Positions 1 through 11,460 of a stretch of 64,000 bases of DNA are shown here, piece by piece. The translations under genes and the position numbers were made by a program. The DNA is from Chimonanthus salicifolius (Eukaryota; Streptophyta; Magnoliopsida; Laurales; Calycanthaceae), in contig CM023534.1 of assembly GCA_013350335.1 (NCBI GenBank), positions 13,982,302-14,046,301 of the forward strand, in the 5' to 3' direction. The notes beneath the pieces were generated by a model. It made no database searches and was not told the origin of the DNA. It saw nothing but the letters and a program-made list of their open reading frames with translations. Positions within the stretch are counted from its first letter, which is position 1. Each line of letters opens with the position of its first letter.

Positions 1-2117
1 ATTCACATGGAGACATCTTTGCTCCCCTCATTTACAAAAGATGCATCATGTCCCTATTCCTTGATTTTTTACTGGTTCCAACCCTAATTTAGTTAAAAAG
101 ATCTAGATCGTTGATCACTTAGCCATGCCAACTAGGTTGGTTAAAAGAACAGTTGAATTGATCCATTAAAATTTAAAAGAGAACTTCAGAGGAAAGCGAA
201 AAAGGCTGATGGGTCTATAGTACTATATATTTCATGAACCACGTAGATTCTAGTTCCCATTTTAAATAGGGATGCTAGGGTTTCACGGGTTTCTTCTGTT
301 CATAATTAGGGTCGGTAGGCATAGAACCATGAAACTAGAAATAGTTGCTCAGTACATATATTATATAATTATATAATGTTTGTACTATATTTATACTTTT
401 GCATTATAAAAATATATTTAATAAAATATATTTTTATAAGTTTTACAGGTTATTTTTAAGTGTTAGGCATATAATAAAACATATTACTTATCCATGTATA
501 GTATGGACGAAAACTAATTCTATCGAAAAATCTTATATCAATTATGCATCCTATCATAGAAATAAATAGCTATTTTGCTCTCCACAGTCATTTAGTTTCT
601 TCAAATCCACTACTTACTATATGCCAAGTTTATCGGGCCTTTTATGTCAACTATGCATCCAATCATGTAATAACTTGGGTCCATTAAGCTTATTGGGCCG
701 GGCCTGATCCTGCGGGGCAGGTCGGATCCTGGTCCCATTACAGCCTTACTCTATGGTTAGTAAATTCCATGAGTGGTGTTTGGTTGACAATTACAACACT
801 CATAGAAGATAGTACTTAGAACCTTAATTCCAGTCCATACATTCTTGAATATTGGGTTGTAAATGGATTTTCAAAATAAAAGGAACTTAGCAATTTGCCA
901 TAGATTGCTATTAAATTCACTTATTACCAAAGGCTGTAATCAACAAGAAAAGATAGATTTAATTCTTAAATTCTGATGTGAACTCTAAATGCTATTTTTG
1001 TCGGCCACTTGATGAATAGCTCGGATTTTATCCACAAACAACTAGTATTGGATCGACTACTAAGTTTTCAGTACCTTCAGTCCACAAACAAATCAGCCCT
1101 TATGGGTTTTAATATTTTATAGAGGGAAAACTCTACCAAGAATTTTTTATTGAAATTTGATAAAGGCCCTTTTTAAGTAACTTTTTGGTTTCATATAATT
1201 AAATGTGATAACTCAAGAAGGGGTTGGCAGTCAAAACATTCTCCTTATAAAAGAGGGTCTTGAGTTCGATTCACATTCAACAGTCCTATGGGTTGCTTCC
1301 CGTAGTTGCTTATCCAGTGTATGTGAGATTAGGAGGCGAAATTAAAGTGTCTTCTATTCAAATACAGGGGAGATCCCTCGACACTTTGGTCATAAAAAAT
1401 ATTTAAATGTAATATAAAAAATATATAATTAAGAAATTATATGTTCTCACTTGAGTGAGTGGCGTGGGATGGGGTCAATGTATTACTATCATAATCATGT
1501 GTGATGCTTTTGATTTTTGATTTCTCCTAGATTCATAACTTTGATGGTCTTTGATAAAAATAGCTAGGCTGTAGTGGTGGGCTCCACCCTATTTGCTAAC
1601 CGAGAATATTTTTGTGATCTCTTTTGTTTCTTCTTATTGCCATGTCTTGCAAAGGTGGAAAAGATTGAAGGAATCTAAATGAGGTTGAAAAAATGAGCTT
1701 CTATGAGGAATTGTTGATAAGATGATGAAATATGTTCTTTCAAAATTGTTCTATAATCATTTTCAATGTCATCTACAGCAAATTTTGTTTTATTCCTGAT
1801 TCTAAAAGTCATGAAGTACTCTTCACGGCTTAATCTAATTGACTCACTCTTTTTATGCTAGTATAGGAGTTGTTTGGGTCTCTGAAATTGGATGGAAATA
1901 GATAAAATGAAGTAGTTGATTCTCATGTAAAACCATGTGTTCTTGCTCTACTTGCCCTACACAACTGTGAAATATGGAAAGGCATCGATTCTGTACTTCA
2001 CAACCTCTGACACAAGAAGTTGGAATAGACTACTTATGCTTAAAAGATAATATCCCATACCCATCCAAATTAAAAGATCATAGATAATTGGAAATGACCA
2101 AAAAAGTCTACATTTGT
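1..2117. other. Intergenic, no gene seen
   Basis: AT-rich sequence with only short chance reading frames and no recognisable coding similarity. It contains a possible SINE near 1207-1400, listed separately. Nothing else could be supported. Confidence 0.5.
1207..1400 (+). mobile_element. Possible tRNA-derived SINE
   Basis: A box A-like stretch (GGGGTTGGCAGTC, about 1220) is followed about 40 bases later by a box B-like GAGTTCGATTC (about 1262). This is the spacing of an RNA polymerase III internal promoter. The segment ends in an A-rich tail. No target duplication was found, so the limits are approximate. Confidence 0.4.
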
Positions 2118-2125
2118 TATGTATT

Positions 2126-2286
2126 TTTTTTTATTATTATTAATGTATGGGAAATTCAGACACAATCTTACTAAAACCCCTATGGATGAGTTCACTGCCC
2201 TTAAGGCACATCAAAGTTAGGCCATGGAGGTTCGAACCTGCAACTTCTTACTTCCTGAAGTTGGAGGCAACCAGTTGAGCTACACC
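2126..2286 (-). mobile_element. tRNA-derived SINE with 8-bp target duplication
   Basis: Read on the minus strand, the element starts with a tRNA-like box A (GGTGTAGCTCAACTGG, from 2286). A box B (GGTTCGAACC) lies at plus 2229-2238. It ends in an A-rich tail, seen as a T run at 2124-2132 on the plus strand. The octamer TATGTATT flanks it at 2118-2125 and 2287-2294. Box spacing, tail and flanking repeat together make a SINE the best call. Confidence 0.65.
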
Positions 2287-2318
2287 TATGTATTCAAAGA
2301 CTTAAAAGATAATTGAAG

Positions 2319-2484
2319 TCTACATGGGTGTAGTTCAATTGGTAATCTCATAAAGTGGGAGGTGCCAGATTTGAGCTCCATAATTTCACTTGGTGTGTCC
2401 TTAAAGACAGTGGGTATCACCCGTGGGGGTTTTACGCTACATTTTCTGCGGTTTCCGACATGTAAATTTTTAAAAAAAAAAAAT
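2319..2484 (+). mobile_element. tRNA-derived SINE with poly(A) tail
   Basis: It begins with the box A-like GGGTGTAGTTCAATTGG (about 2325), has a weak box B about 40 bases later (GATTTGAGCTCC) and ends in A12 at 2472-2483. TTGAAG occurs on both sides (2313-2318 and 2485-2490) and may be a short target duplication. It lies directly beside the opposite-strand SINE at 2126-2286, so this was an insertion hotspot. Confidence 0.5.
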
Positions 2485-3635
2485 TTGAAGATTATAGGAT
2501 TAAATATCATTTGTTCTCTCTTTTTTTAACCACTCTATTGTTCTTATCTGTAGTTATTCAATCAAGTCGTTCAATTCAGACAATTCTCAATTATAAAAGT
2601 TTGTAATTGCTAGTTATGTTGTAGGCAGTTGATTTGTTAAAAGCAAATTATCAAATCTAATTTATTACTTCCAATCATAAAAAATAAGATAAATAATTTC
2701 AATACCAACAAGTTTGTATTCAAGTTTAGATATTGACAAATATAATGCATATCAATCAAAACTATCAACTTCATCCAATACAATAACATACTAGGCTTTG
2801 GCAGAAATGTATTGTCGAGATCTTGTCAACATATCAGCTTAGATCTCAGCCCAATCCCTGTAAGTCCAATTTCAAGCCTTTTTAGGCCCATATTATTTTT
2901 AAGAGAATAACCCTTTTTCTTCTTTCAGTTGAAACTTGAAACAGGTAGAGAGACCATGGGAGTTTTTTAAAAAAAATCCAAAGCCATCTGAGTTTTTTCT
3001 ATTTTATTGAAATTTTTATTTTAAGATCATATGCCCTTTTTGAGACATTTTATAAAAAGTTAAAACTTAAAACAAAAGCAACTTAGAAATTTAAGGAATG
3101 TAGTGGAAAAGTGATATTGTAATTCAAATAATTTGAATAATATTTGATTTTCTTAATATTTTTCAACATTTTATGAAATTGGAGTTTCTTAAAAGTTTTA
3201 CTTAAATAAAATAATAATGAAAGATAAGCCTTTTATATAGTTAAATGTATGGGATTTGAGGTTTACATAGATTGATGTACGTTTAATTTTTTTACTGAAA
3301 AAGTCATTTATTAAAAGGAAATTACAACTGCAGAAAGCAGGCAATGCCTCCTCAGTAGGCAATGCCAAATAAGAAACCAACCACAAACACCAAGACAACA
3401 CATAGAAACGTGCTTCTCATATGAACCAAAGGGTGAAATTGATTAGAGATAATAATATTTTGATTCATTCTATCAAAGAACCATTTTATAAGTTGCACTT
3501 GACTGGAATTTTTTGCCTGACAATTTTCCTCCCCACCCTTATAGATCTGGGACAGTTAAAAAAATATATGAACAATGTATTCTATATTGTAATTGCATAG
3601 CTTACGATTACATGGAATATGGTTAAGTATTTGTT

Positions 3636-3937
3636 AGTATTTGGGCTTCAAGCCCAAAAGACTAAGCCTGTAAGGTAAAGTGACTGAAGTCATTTATAAA
3701 CTCCTATATCTCCTTCTATACTTCTAACGTGGGATTCGTTCAATCTCCCCCTTGAACGAGGCCTTCTTGAGAAGAAAGAGACGACAGGCACCTCATTCGT
3801 CTATGAGATCTCCTAAGTCCACATGAGGTAGCATGAGACCTAGTTTTGATACCACTTATTAAGACCTGGACTTCCAGCCTAAAAGACCAGCATGTTAGTG
3901 GAGTGACTCGAGTCTTTTATAAACCCTTAACCTAACA
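3636..3937 (-). repeat. Possible small LTR-type (TRIM-like) element
   Basis: Two diverged direct repeats (about 3645-3720 and 3866-3937) share the pattern of a GGGCTTCAAGCC-like stretch, AAAAGAC, and then TTTATAAAC. Between them, TGATACCACTTA reads on the minus strand as TGGTATCA, the usual initiator-Met primer-binding core. Plant TRIMs have this structure. Divergence is high and the right end is interrupted by the MITE at 3946, so the call is tentative. Confidence 0.3.
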
Positions 3938-3945
3938 CTATTTTC

Positions 3946-4284
3946 TAGGGTTGCAACTCGGGTCGGGTTTTGGCTCGACCCACAGGACTCGACCTTAGAA
4001 ATCATGTGAGTCGGGTTGAGAAGATTAAAATCTGCATGAAATTCAAGTCGGATTGGGTTGAAGATTTTACAAGTTAATTTGACCCGATTCGACCCGGCTA
4101 AAATTAGGCTAAAATAGGTTTAGAATGAGGGTCAGATCAAAATTCGGGTTAGAATTTGAGTCAGATTATGAAGTTCGGGTTGAGAATTCAGGTCGGGTCG
4201 AGTCGAGTCAGATTCTATATATATCAACTCAGGTCAGGTTGGATTTTAAGGAACCCGACCCACCCGACCCGAGTTGCAACCCTA
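3946..4284. mobile_element. hAT-type MITE with perfect TIRs and 8-bp TSD
   Basis: A 339-bp non-coding element. It starts TAGGGTTGCAACTCGGGTCG and ends with the exact reverse complement; the terminal inverted repeat is at least 22 bases. The octamer CTATTTTC occurs immediately outside both ends (3938-3945 and 4285-4292), the 8-bp duplication typical of hAT transposases. The interior is made of degenerate GGGTCGGGTT and GACCCGA motifs. There is no coding capacity, so it must be mobilised by an element elsewhere. The perfect TIRs and duplication suggest a fairly recent insertion. Confidence 0.85.
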
Positions 4285-4292
4285 CTATTTTC

Positions 4293-4480
4293 TTAAGATG
4301 TTCATTAGTGAGGAGTTCTCTCAAAATTACTTTCCATAAAAATATCTTAATTCTTTTGGGATTTTTACTATGGAATATGGGTAATATTTTTCTAAAATAT
4401 TCATTAGTGAGGAGTTTTCTCAAAATGATTTTCCATAAAAATATCTTAATCTTTTTTGGAATTTTCAACTTCTATAATAG
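4293..4480. repeat. Tandem duplication, about 99-bp unit
   Basis: Two adjacent copies of a segment containing TTCATTAGTGAGGAGTT and TCCATAAAAATATCTTAAT start at about 4301 and 4400. They differ by scattered substitutions. The small reading frames here on both strands come from the duplication. Confidence 0.75.
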
Positions 4481-4499
4481 ACTTCAATGAAACTAGGAA

Positions 4500-5435
4500 A
4501 GTGAGAGTCTTGGATTCTATTACTAAGCTTTGTAAGAATGTAAGCTTGTTTAATATTGTAATCTTACCATCTCCATTACGAGGATTGATCAACATCTTAA
4601 GATTCTCTCTTTTTATAGAGATTTTTTTTTAATTTTATGAAAGTTACGTTATATTATAGAATGAATGATAGTATGATTTATGATAATTTCTGATAAAACT
4701 AGTTTGAAATTTTTATTTATGTTAGTGGTGATTAGAATTATTCTATCAATCCATACTTTTTAATTAAAAAGGAATTTCATAATAATTGAACACTTTCATA
4801 TATCATGAGGTCTTGAACCAAGACAATATTATGTCATTGGGGACCATCACTAACATGAGTATTAATTCAAACATCTTCCTAGGTATTAATGTGCTCACCC
4901 TTGCCAACCACCCAGGCATTATTTCCCTAATATAGTTAGATTAAATTGGAATAAGGAATTCCTGAAATTCAGGATCACGGGATTCTGACAAAATTTGTAA
5001 AAGAGAATTGATTTCATCGGCACTTTTATTAATATGTATCTCTCCTTTGGAATCTTCATCCGCCACAAATCTCTAAATCACATGCCTCTTTTACTTTTGA
5101 GGAGAGAAAAATGCCGTGATTTTTGCATAGTTATTTTCTCTTATACGTGCACCTTTTAAAAGAAATTTTTAAATTTTCACTTGTTTTTAGAAAAAAAGGA
5201 AAAAAAAAAAAGGCGAAGAGAGAAGTATAGGCAAATATAAAATTTCTTTTTAAGAGTGATGTATTACGAGAGAAAATGGTAGTGTAAAAAATATTATCCC
5301 AAATAATTATCTTTAATCTATTTTCTTCATTTTTTGAGATTTTAGTAGAAAGTATTAAAGGAGTTAAAAGATCTTATTAAGAACCTTTATAGAACCTTTT
5401 TTTTTATACCTTCGCCTACATAAAGTGTGCTTTAC
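4500..5435. other. Intergenic, nothing recognised
   Basis: AT-rich DNA with homopolymer runs and no coding similarity, tRNA-like boxes or clear terminal repeats. Confidence 0.5.
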
Positions 5436-5438
5436 TTA

Positions 5439-5650
5439 GGCTGAGTTTGGATGGAGAGTAATTTTTTAAGAGAGTACGTCCAGAGATAAGAGTATTCAAA
5501 AATGAATTCTCTTTGCGTAAAAAGGATATTCAAAAAGTGAAAAAAAGAGAGTAAAAAATGAGTATTATCATATGACCTTTTTAATTATCAAAGAAGAGTA
5601 ACGGGAGATTATCCTCCATCACTTCCCTTTACCCAAGTTACAAATGCAGC
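5439..5650. mobile_element. Possible Tourist-like MITE
   Basis: About 212 bp, starting GGCTGAGTTTGGATGG and ending ACAAATGCAGC, an imperfect inverted pair. TTA flanks both sides (5436-5438 and 5651-5653). A GGCTG-GTTTGG terminus with a TTA duplication is the PIF/Harbinger (Tourist) pattern. The TIR match is short, so confidence is moderate. Confidence 0.4.
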
Positions 5651-5659
5651 TTAGATAAA

Positions 5660-6880
5660 TCACAAAACATATTTTAAGTTCATTTGCATTAGTGTATCAC
5701 AAAATCTGATGTGCAGTCAACTAAGCTGGGTTCATAGAGCCCAACTCCAATGTAATCAAAATAATTTTTTTCAAAAACAATTACATAGTCAATACAGGGC
5801 TGTAACTAGAATAAATGCAACTTATTACATCAAAAAGTCTAAAAACACTGAAATGCAACTGTAGCAACTAAACTAATTTTTTTTTTCAATGAAAGAAATG
5901 TTTGACAAGCAACTTGGTAGTGTTAACTGTTAACACGTGGGGTCGAATTCAAGTCACGTCTTAATTAAGTTGGTGTCTATTTTGAATCATATTAAATGGA
6001 TTAAGTCATGTTTATCTAATTACTAAGATTTTTTTTTTAGTGAGACATGCGTGAAGATTATTCTTTAAATAATTTTAGATCTTATACGGTTCGATATGTC
6101 ATATATAAACATGACACCAATAAAATGAATCAAATTTCTCATTATAATCAATTTTGAATTAACTTTATTCATTTATAATAAGCTTTTTATTTTTTAATTA
6201 AAACTACTGATATTGAATGATATCGACGATATATATCGAACTATATATATTAGATATTGTACAATATCAATAAATATCAACATACATATCAACCCATATT
6301 AAAACTCCTGATATTAAATATCTTTTATCTTTTTTATTAATTCCCACCTGATACATGTGTAGAGTCTTAATCATAGAATGTGGAACCCATAATCCCAAAG
6401 TATCTGTAATTGGCTGTAGAATTTCAAAAGCCTAGAAGGCCTGACAAAGAGTCAAAGACCCCTATGTCTTAGCTTAAAAAAAAGTTATCCACATAATCAA
6501 CTGATATTTTAAAAGATGGCTCTTTTTTGGGCCCACTGCAAACCCTACCCAATCCATTCAGGCCAGCGTAACTAGAGAGACTTAATTTCAATTTTTACCT
6601 TTTTGCCCTTGGACAGACCCCACCTAATAACGTAAAGTAGCACATATGGTCTAATTTCTAAAGCCCATCCAATTAGAAAGTTACATGTGGCATGATGATG
6701 CGTAGGCTGAAGGGGTGAGGTTGGAGGGAAATTGTGTTCCTGTCAAACCGTCACAATCTCACCTAATTAAAGGATTTCATGTAAAAGAAAGGTGGGGCCA
6801 CGCAAGAGAAATATTTTCTTCCCTCAACTTTTTAAAGTCCCTTTGGACGCTTTGCGCGTGGAGTTTGAGATAAGTTATGG
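5660..6880. other. Intergenic, nothing recognised
   Basis: AT-rich sequence without convincing coding potential. A box B-like GGGGTCGAATTCAAGTC near 5940 may be a SINE remnant, but no box A or tail supports it. Confidence 0.45.
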
Positions 6881-6886
6881 AAAAAT

Positions 6887-6968
6887 GTATAATATTAAGG
6901 ATAACAAGGGAGCCTATCTAGAAAAAATGTATAATATTAAGGATAAAACAAGGGAGCCTATTTAGATG
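6887..6968. repeat. Short direct duplication beside fold-back element
   Basis: The segment AAAATGTATAATATTAAGGAT followed by ACAAGGGAGCCTAT occurs twice in a row (about 6882-6917 and 6924-6964). The second copy runs into the fold-back element, whose terminus is AGGGAGCC. The first copy therefore carries a partial end of the same element. Confidence 0.6.
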
Positions 6969-7522
6969 ATGGAACATATATTTTTTAAAGTGAATGGAAA
7001 TTATCTTTTTACTCTTTCATTTAAAAATATCACATTTTTCGAACATGTGATCCATCGAATAAAAAATTATACAAAAAATAAATATCAAAATTAATTTATT
7101 CTGAATTTTATGAATTCTATAAGTAATTTTAAGTGAAAAGAGTATAATTTTGAACTTAAAAAATCGTACTTAAATAATTAAGAGGGAGGTTATTCAATTC
7201 TTTTCGTACGATTTTTTAAACTCAAAATTATACCATTTTAACTTAAAATGAGTGTAGGAGTTTATAAAATTCAGAATAAATGAATTTTGATACCTTATTT
7301 GTAGAAATCGATCGAGAAATGGTTTTATTTGAAAATCTCAGTTCACAACCCATTCATTTGAACGAATTTTTGAATTCATCCAAATGAATTTTTTTTCATT
7401 CGGTGGATCACCTGTTCAGATGATGCGGCGTTTTTAAGTAGAAGGACAAAATGGTAATTTCCATTTACTTTTGAAAAACAGGTATGTAGAGTAAGATTTT
7501 CCAGGTATCTATACGGCTCCCT
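6951..7522. mobile_element. Long fold-back (near-palindromic) MITE with TSD
   Basis: A 572-bp element whose two halves are inverted copies over almost the whole length. Matching pairs include AGGGAGCC against GGCTCCCT at the ends, TGAATGGAAATTA against TAATTTCCATTTAC, GTGATCCATCGAAT against ATTCGGTGGATCAC, ATTTATTCTGAATTTTAT against its complement, and AAAAAATCGTAC against GTACGATTTTTT near the centre. TAAAACA flanks both ends (6944-6950 and 7523-7529). There is no coding capacity. Transcription would give a long hairpin. The superfamily is unclear; a 7-8-bp duplication fits hAT or Mutator-like elements. Confidence 0.75.
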
Positions 7523-7571
7523 TAAAACAAATCCTTGGTATATCGCCCCAAAATGCGTTATGTATCGAATA

Positions 7572-7573
<2 letters not shown>

Positions 7574-7609
<36 letters not shown>
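7574..7609. repeat. (TA)n microsatellite
   Basis: About 18 uninterrupted TA dinucleotides. Confidence 0.95.
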
Positions 7610-7610
<1 letters not shown>

Positions 7611-8346
7611 GGTCAGATTCTATTTTTTAAATTTATGTATGAAAAATTGTGGGAAACTCAAAGTAAAATTTACATTTATAATATTTATTACCCTTAGAGT
7701 ACACCAGAGTGAGACCATGGGAGCTCGAACCTGACATGGTGTAAATACGTGGAATTTTCTATATATAACGTGTAAAGTAATATATTTATTAATTAAAACG
7801 TGTTACATCATTATTTACATTTTATTCTATATATTGTTTTGATAAACGTAGAATAATATGCAAGATACACTTTTTTTATATCTTAAAATGTGGAGTACAA
7901 TACAATAAATCCGAGTATAATAGAAAAAGTTAGAAACTTTTTTTAGACTAATAATAAATATTCATACGTGTCATATGGATACTATCACTTTTTTTCAAGA
8001 TACTTTAGAGATACCTTTAAACAGTCATTTTTTATAATTGAATTGAGATTATTTTGTTTCATCCCATACTCAATTAAAGATTTACATGGACCCATTAACT
8101 TGAATAAAAGTGGGTCAGTAGTTTAATACTTTAATGATCGATATTCATTTGATGAATTTATATCAGATTCAACTGGTCACATAAGTTGCACCGAGTCCAT
8201 CTTTCTTTTTTGTTTAAAAGAAAATTGTTAAATCCATAAGAACTAACTATATCAATTGAAATACACTTAATGGATTATAATTAAATCAAATTTCAATATA
8301 AATTCAAATTTTAGTCACTTGATTTTAGCGATCAAGTTCATTAGAC

Positions 8347-8766
8347 TAGGGGTCGAAATATCGGCCGATACATATCGTATCGGCCGATATGTATCGGTTT
8401 TTTAAGACTAAACAATATCGGCCGATACGATATGTATCGGCCGTACAAAACGAATATCGGCCGATATGCATAAATATCGGTATTTAAAAGTTAATTTTTT
8501 ATTTTTTAAAAAAAACAGATACGTTTTTTCACGGTTTTTAACGGGTTTTAACGGTTCTTCACGGTTTTTCTGATACGACTTTCAAGGTTTTACATGGTTT
8601 TTCACGGTTTTTTGCGATTCTTAACGGTTTTTTACAGTTTTTTACGGTTCCGATATCGAATGAGAGAAAAATGCCTATATTGGAGGAGAGACAAAATTAT
8701 CGGCCGATATTGTGGCTGATATGCATATCGGCCGAAACATCGGCCGGGGCATTTTTTTGACCCCTG
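8347..8766. mobile_element. ATCGGCCGAT-family hAT-like MITE, copy A
   Basis: A 420-bp non-coding element with termini TAGGGGTCGAAATATCGGCC and, inverted at the right end, CAGGGGTCAAAAA. The octamer CATTAGAC flanks it at 8339-8346 and 8767-8774. Both ends carry several TATCGGCCGATA palindromes. The centre is an array of ACGGTTTTT-like units (about 8520-8650). Four further copies occur at 42293, 44964, 45344 and 47623. The 8-bp duplication and CAGGGGT terminus point to hAT mobilisation. Confidence 0.8.
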
Positions 8767-8774
8767 CATTAGAC

Positions 8775-10240
8775 ATCTTTGAATCTAAAATTTGAATTAA
8801 TAACTAAACTTTTATTCTTTTATAACTCTCATTAGACATCTTTGAATCTAAAATTTAAATGAAGAATTAAACTTTTATTTATTTATAACTCATCAAATTT
8901 ATTTTCAATTTATAGTTGGTTTGGATAAAAAATGAATTTAAGGCTGAAATTTGATTAATTTGTAGCCCTTTTTATCTACTTCAATAAACATAGTTTTTTT
9001 TCTATAAAATTTTAAAAAATTGTAAAAGAAAAAAAATGTTCTAAATACAATCTATTGACACTTAAAATATTATATACGAAGAGTATCATGAGAAATTTGA
9101 TCATTTACTTTTTTTTTTTCATTTATAGTTTATTTAAGAGCATCATGAGCTTCTCGATTTACTCATTTTTCAAATCATATTGCTAAATAACAAATTTACA
9201 CGATTTTTTTGTGGATTAATCACGTGAAATTTAAAATTATCAACCTGATCTGTAAAGTAATTGACATCCGTTGACAACCTATAGATAAATATACATAAGA
9301 AATGGAAAATTATATATAACTAAAAGATGGGCCCCGCCCGCCCATTGGAACGATTAGACAGGCAGTCTCAGCAGTTGCTAGATAAATAAACGTGTGGACC
9401 CCACCATCCAAAACAGTACGGCAGATGTTGCTTACCAACTTTCCCTTCAAGTTTCAAGTCGCAGCTCCCAAGTCAAGTGTTAATACACCCATTTGTCTCA
9501 CATTTCCTAGAACTTGAAAGGTTGGCAAAAACACAGCGACTGCCTGGGACACTTTGCTCATCTCGGTGCTGACTCGGCAGAAGACAACACAGTGAGCTGG
9601 CTGAAAACTCGGACGTTGTTCTGACTCGTTAAAAACAAGCACAATCGAATTTGCTAAGTTGATGATGAGACTCAAGTATTTTGCTGAGTTGGTTACTAAT
9701 TTTGGATTGAGTCAGTAGAGCTGAGTCGACTATCGAATCAATAATAAAAATAGGCAAATTTGCTTGATCTCGAATCAATCACATTTGTTCTCAGAAAAAT
9801 TGCACGACTGAAACTCAGTTGATTTGCATGACTGAATTGACTAAAACTCTGACTGAGTTTCCTACTGCTTTTACTACATGGGTCTATGTAGGTCCATTTA
9901 TTGTTGATGGGATCCATATCCATTAAGTTCATCAAATTAGAGTCCCAAATTGGCCAGTTCACTATTTCACTTATCTAAAAAAAATAATATATTTTTTTTT
10001 CTTAAATTTATGTGTGATACCCTCGTCATATGTTTAATATTTTACCAATTAACTTTTACTTGACAAGTACGCTCGTGCCACTTGTGACGATGGCATTGTA
10101 GAACATTTTGTTATGATGCTGTGCAGCGAGTCTTATACGTTACACTTTCATAGGCTAAATTCAACCGAGTGTGGGGGCTTGGCTTTTCTGTGAAACTCCT
10201 TCAGAGCGAGAGGCATTTATGTAATTTAAGAACATTTATA
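8775..10240. other. Intergenic region upstream of DHFR-TS
   Basis: No coding similarity was seen. The distal part is AT-rich. From about 9300 it becomes less AT-rich and contains repeated degenerate GACTGAGTT/CTGACTCGG motifs (about 9540-9870), which may be remnants of an unidentified MITE. The last few hundred bases are the presumed DHFR-TS promoter region. Confidence 0.4.
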
Positions 10241-10246
10241 TTCTCC

Positions 10247-10253
10247 ATAAATA
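10247..10253 (+). promoter_or_regulatory. TATA-like box of DHFR-TS
   Basis: CCATAAATAG lies upstream of a pyrimidine-rich, CT-repeat leader, which is a common plant core-promoter layout. Transcription would start near 10275-10285. This is inferred from position and motif only. Confidence 0.45.
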
Positions 10254-10279
10254 GACCTTCGCGGCACTCGTCGCTCAGC

Positions 10280-10546
10280 ATACCTGCGTGGATTTTCGGT
10301 TTCATGTCTCTCTCTTCCCCCTGTATGTTTTCCTTGCCCTTTCCACTTCCCACTTACTAGAGAAAGAAAGAGAAGCGTTTTCCTCCTCCATTTTCTCATT
10401 TCCTTTTCTCCACCTGTGCATTTCTTTTCTCCAGGAGAAACAGTCGTAGCTTAGAGAGAAAACAAAAAGCCCTAGTTTCAGTGGAGTAGAGAATCCGGAA
10501 AGAGAAGATCGAGGTTCTTTTTCACCGATCTTCGCTTTGTTTTCAG
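10280..10546 (+). other. Predicted non-coding first exon (5' UTR) of DHFR-TS
   Basis: A CT-rich leader ends TTTTCAG|GTTTGG, a usable splice donor. The next plausible acceptor in the right place is TTGTCTCAG at 15391-15395, ten bases before the DHFR-TS start codon (alternatively GTTTTCAG ending at 15403). The leader has no long open frame, and its composition matches plant 5' UTRs. The start is set from the TATA-like box at 10247. Confidence 0.5.
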
Positions 10547-11044
10547 GTTTGGAAATCTCATCTCCTCACCTCTCTCTCTATTTCTATCTATTTAAAGTCG
10601 ATCTTTCGATGAATGGCGCGGTGAAATGCAAAAAAATGGGGCAAATGTTTCTGAAAATGGTGACGTTTGTGTTCCGTTCCCTTGTATTTCTGAAAATATC
10701 GTGAGAAAATCATAGATTTCACTTGCCTTCTTCTATTTCTGTTCGAATTCACCATATTTTGATTTTTTTCTCCCTTTCTCGAGTGAATGTATGTTTCAAG
10801 GACTTCTGGAACTTTTCGTATTTCTTGTTTTCTTCTTGTGCGCTTTGATTTTAGTATGGAATCTGTTTTATGACTGAGGAATTTTATAAAACTTTACATT
10901 TCATTTGTTATCTCATGTTTTTATCGTTTCTTTTCCCTTCGAGGAATTTTTGACACTGCCCGAGAAATGTCAAAAAGCTGGAAATTGTATGTATGTTCTT
11001 TTGCTTGGTTTGTGGTCAGATCTTTGCCTTTTTTAGTGGAACAT

Positions 11045-11460
11045 TTGGTGAATGTATGGCGATTGACGGGAGTTGACAAAATTTGGAGTTTTGGGAGACT
11101 AATATGTGGTGTTCCTGTTTCAGCTTCAACTCCACCCCCTCTCTTTCTCTTTTCTAACATCTGAGTGAATCCTATGGAATTGAGTAGTTTCGTTTGGTGA
11201 ATGTATGGAAACAGTGGTAGTCAAATGAATTTCGAGTTCACTCGAGCAGACAAATATGTGGGGTTTCTGTTTTAGTTTTCCCCCCCTTCTTTCTTCTCTC
11301 TCTTTTCTAATGTCAGTCCTTTCGTTTGGTGAATGTATGAAAACTGTGGTAGTCAAATGAATTTCGAGTTTACTTGAGTAATCTGTTGCGTTTCTGTTTC
11401 AAGTTCAACCTTTTTTTTCTCTTCTCCCAATGCCCAGTGACAATCTTGCAGATTTGAGTA
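11045..11460 (+). repeat. Three degenerate tandem units in the 5'-UTR intron
   Basis: TTGGTGAATGTATG starts at 11045, 11194 and 11326. Each copy is followed by TCAAATGAATTTCGAGTT-like sequence (copies 2 and 3), GTTTCTGTTTCA/AG and a CT-rich run. Unit length is about 130-150 bases. The array lies 0.5 kb downstream of the first exon. Confidence 0.65.

Noticed and set aside
3600..4490. 121-codon plus-strand frame at 4125-4490
   Set aside because: It runs from the hAT MITE into the 99-bp tandem duplication and has no coding similarity.
8347..8766. ATCGGCCGAT palindromes as protein-binding operators or a phage-like site
   Set aside because: They occur in clusters inside elements with termini and 8-bp duplications, so a MITE explains them better than a regulatory site.
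9540..9960. CTGAGT/GACTGAGTT-rich stretch as a MITE
   Set aside because: The motifs recur (also near 47280-47400), but no paired termini or target duplication could be fixed.
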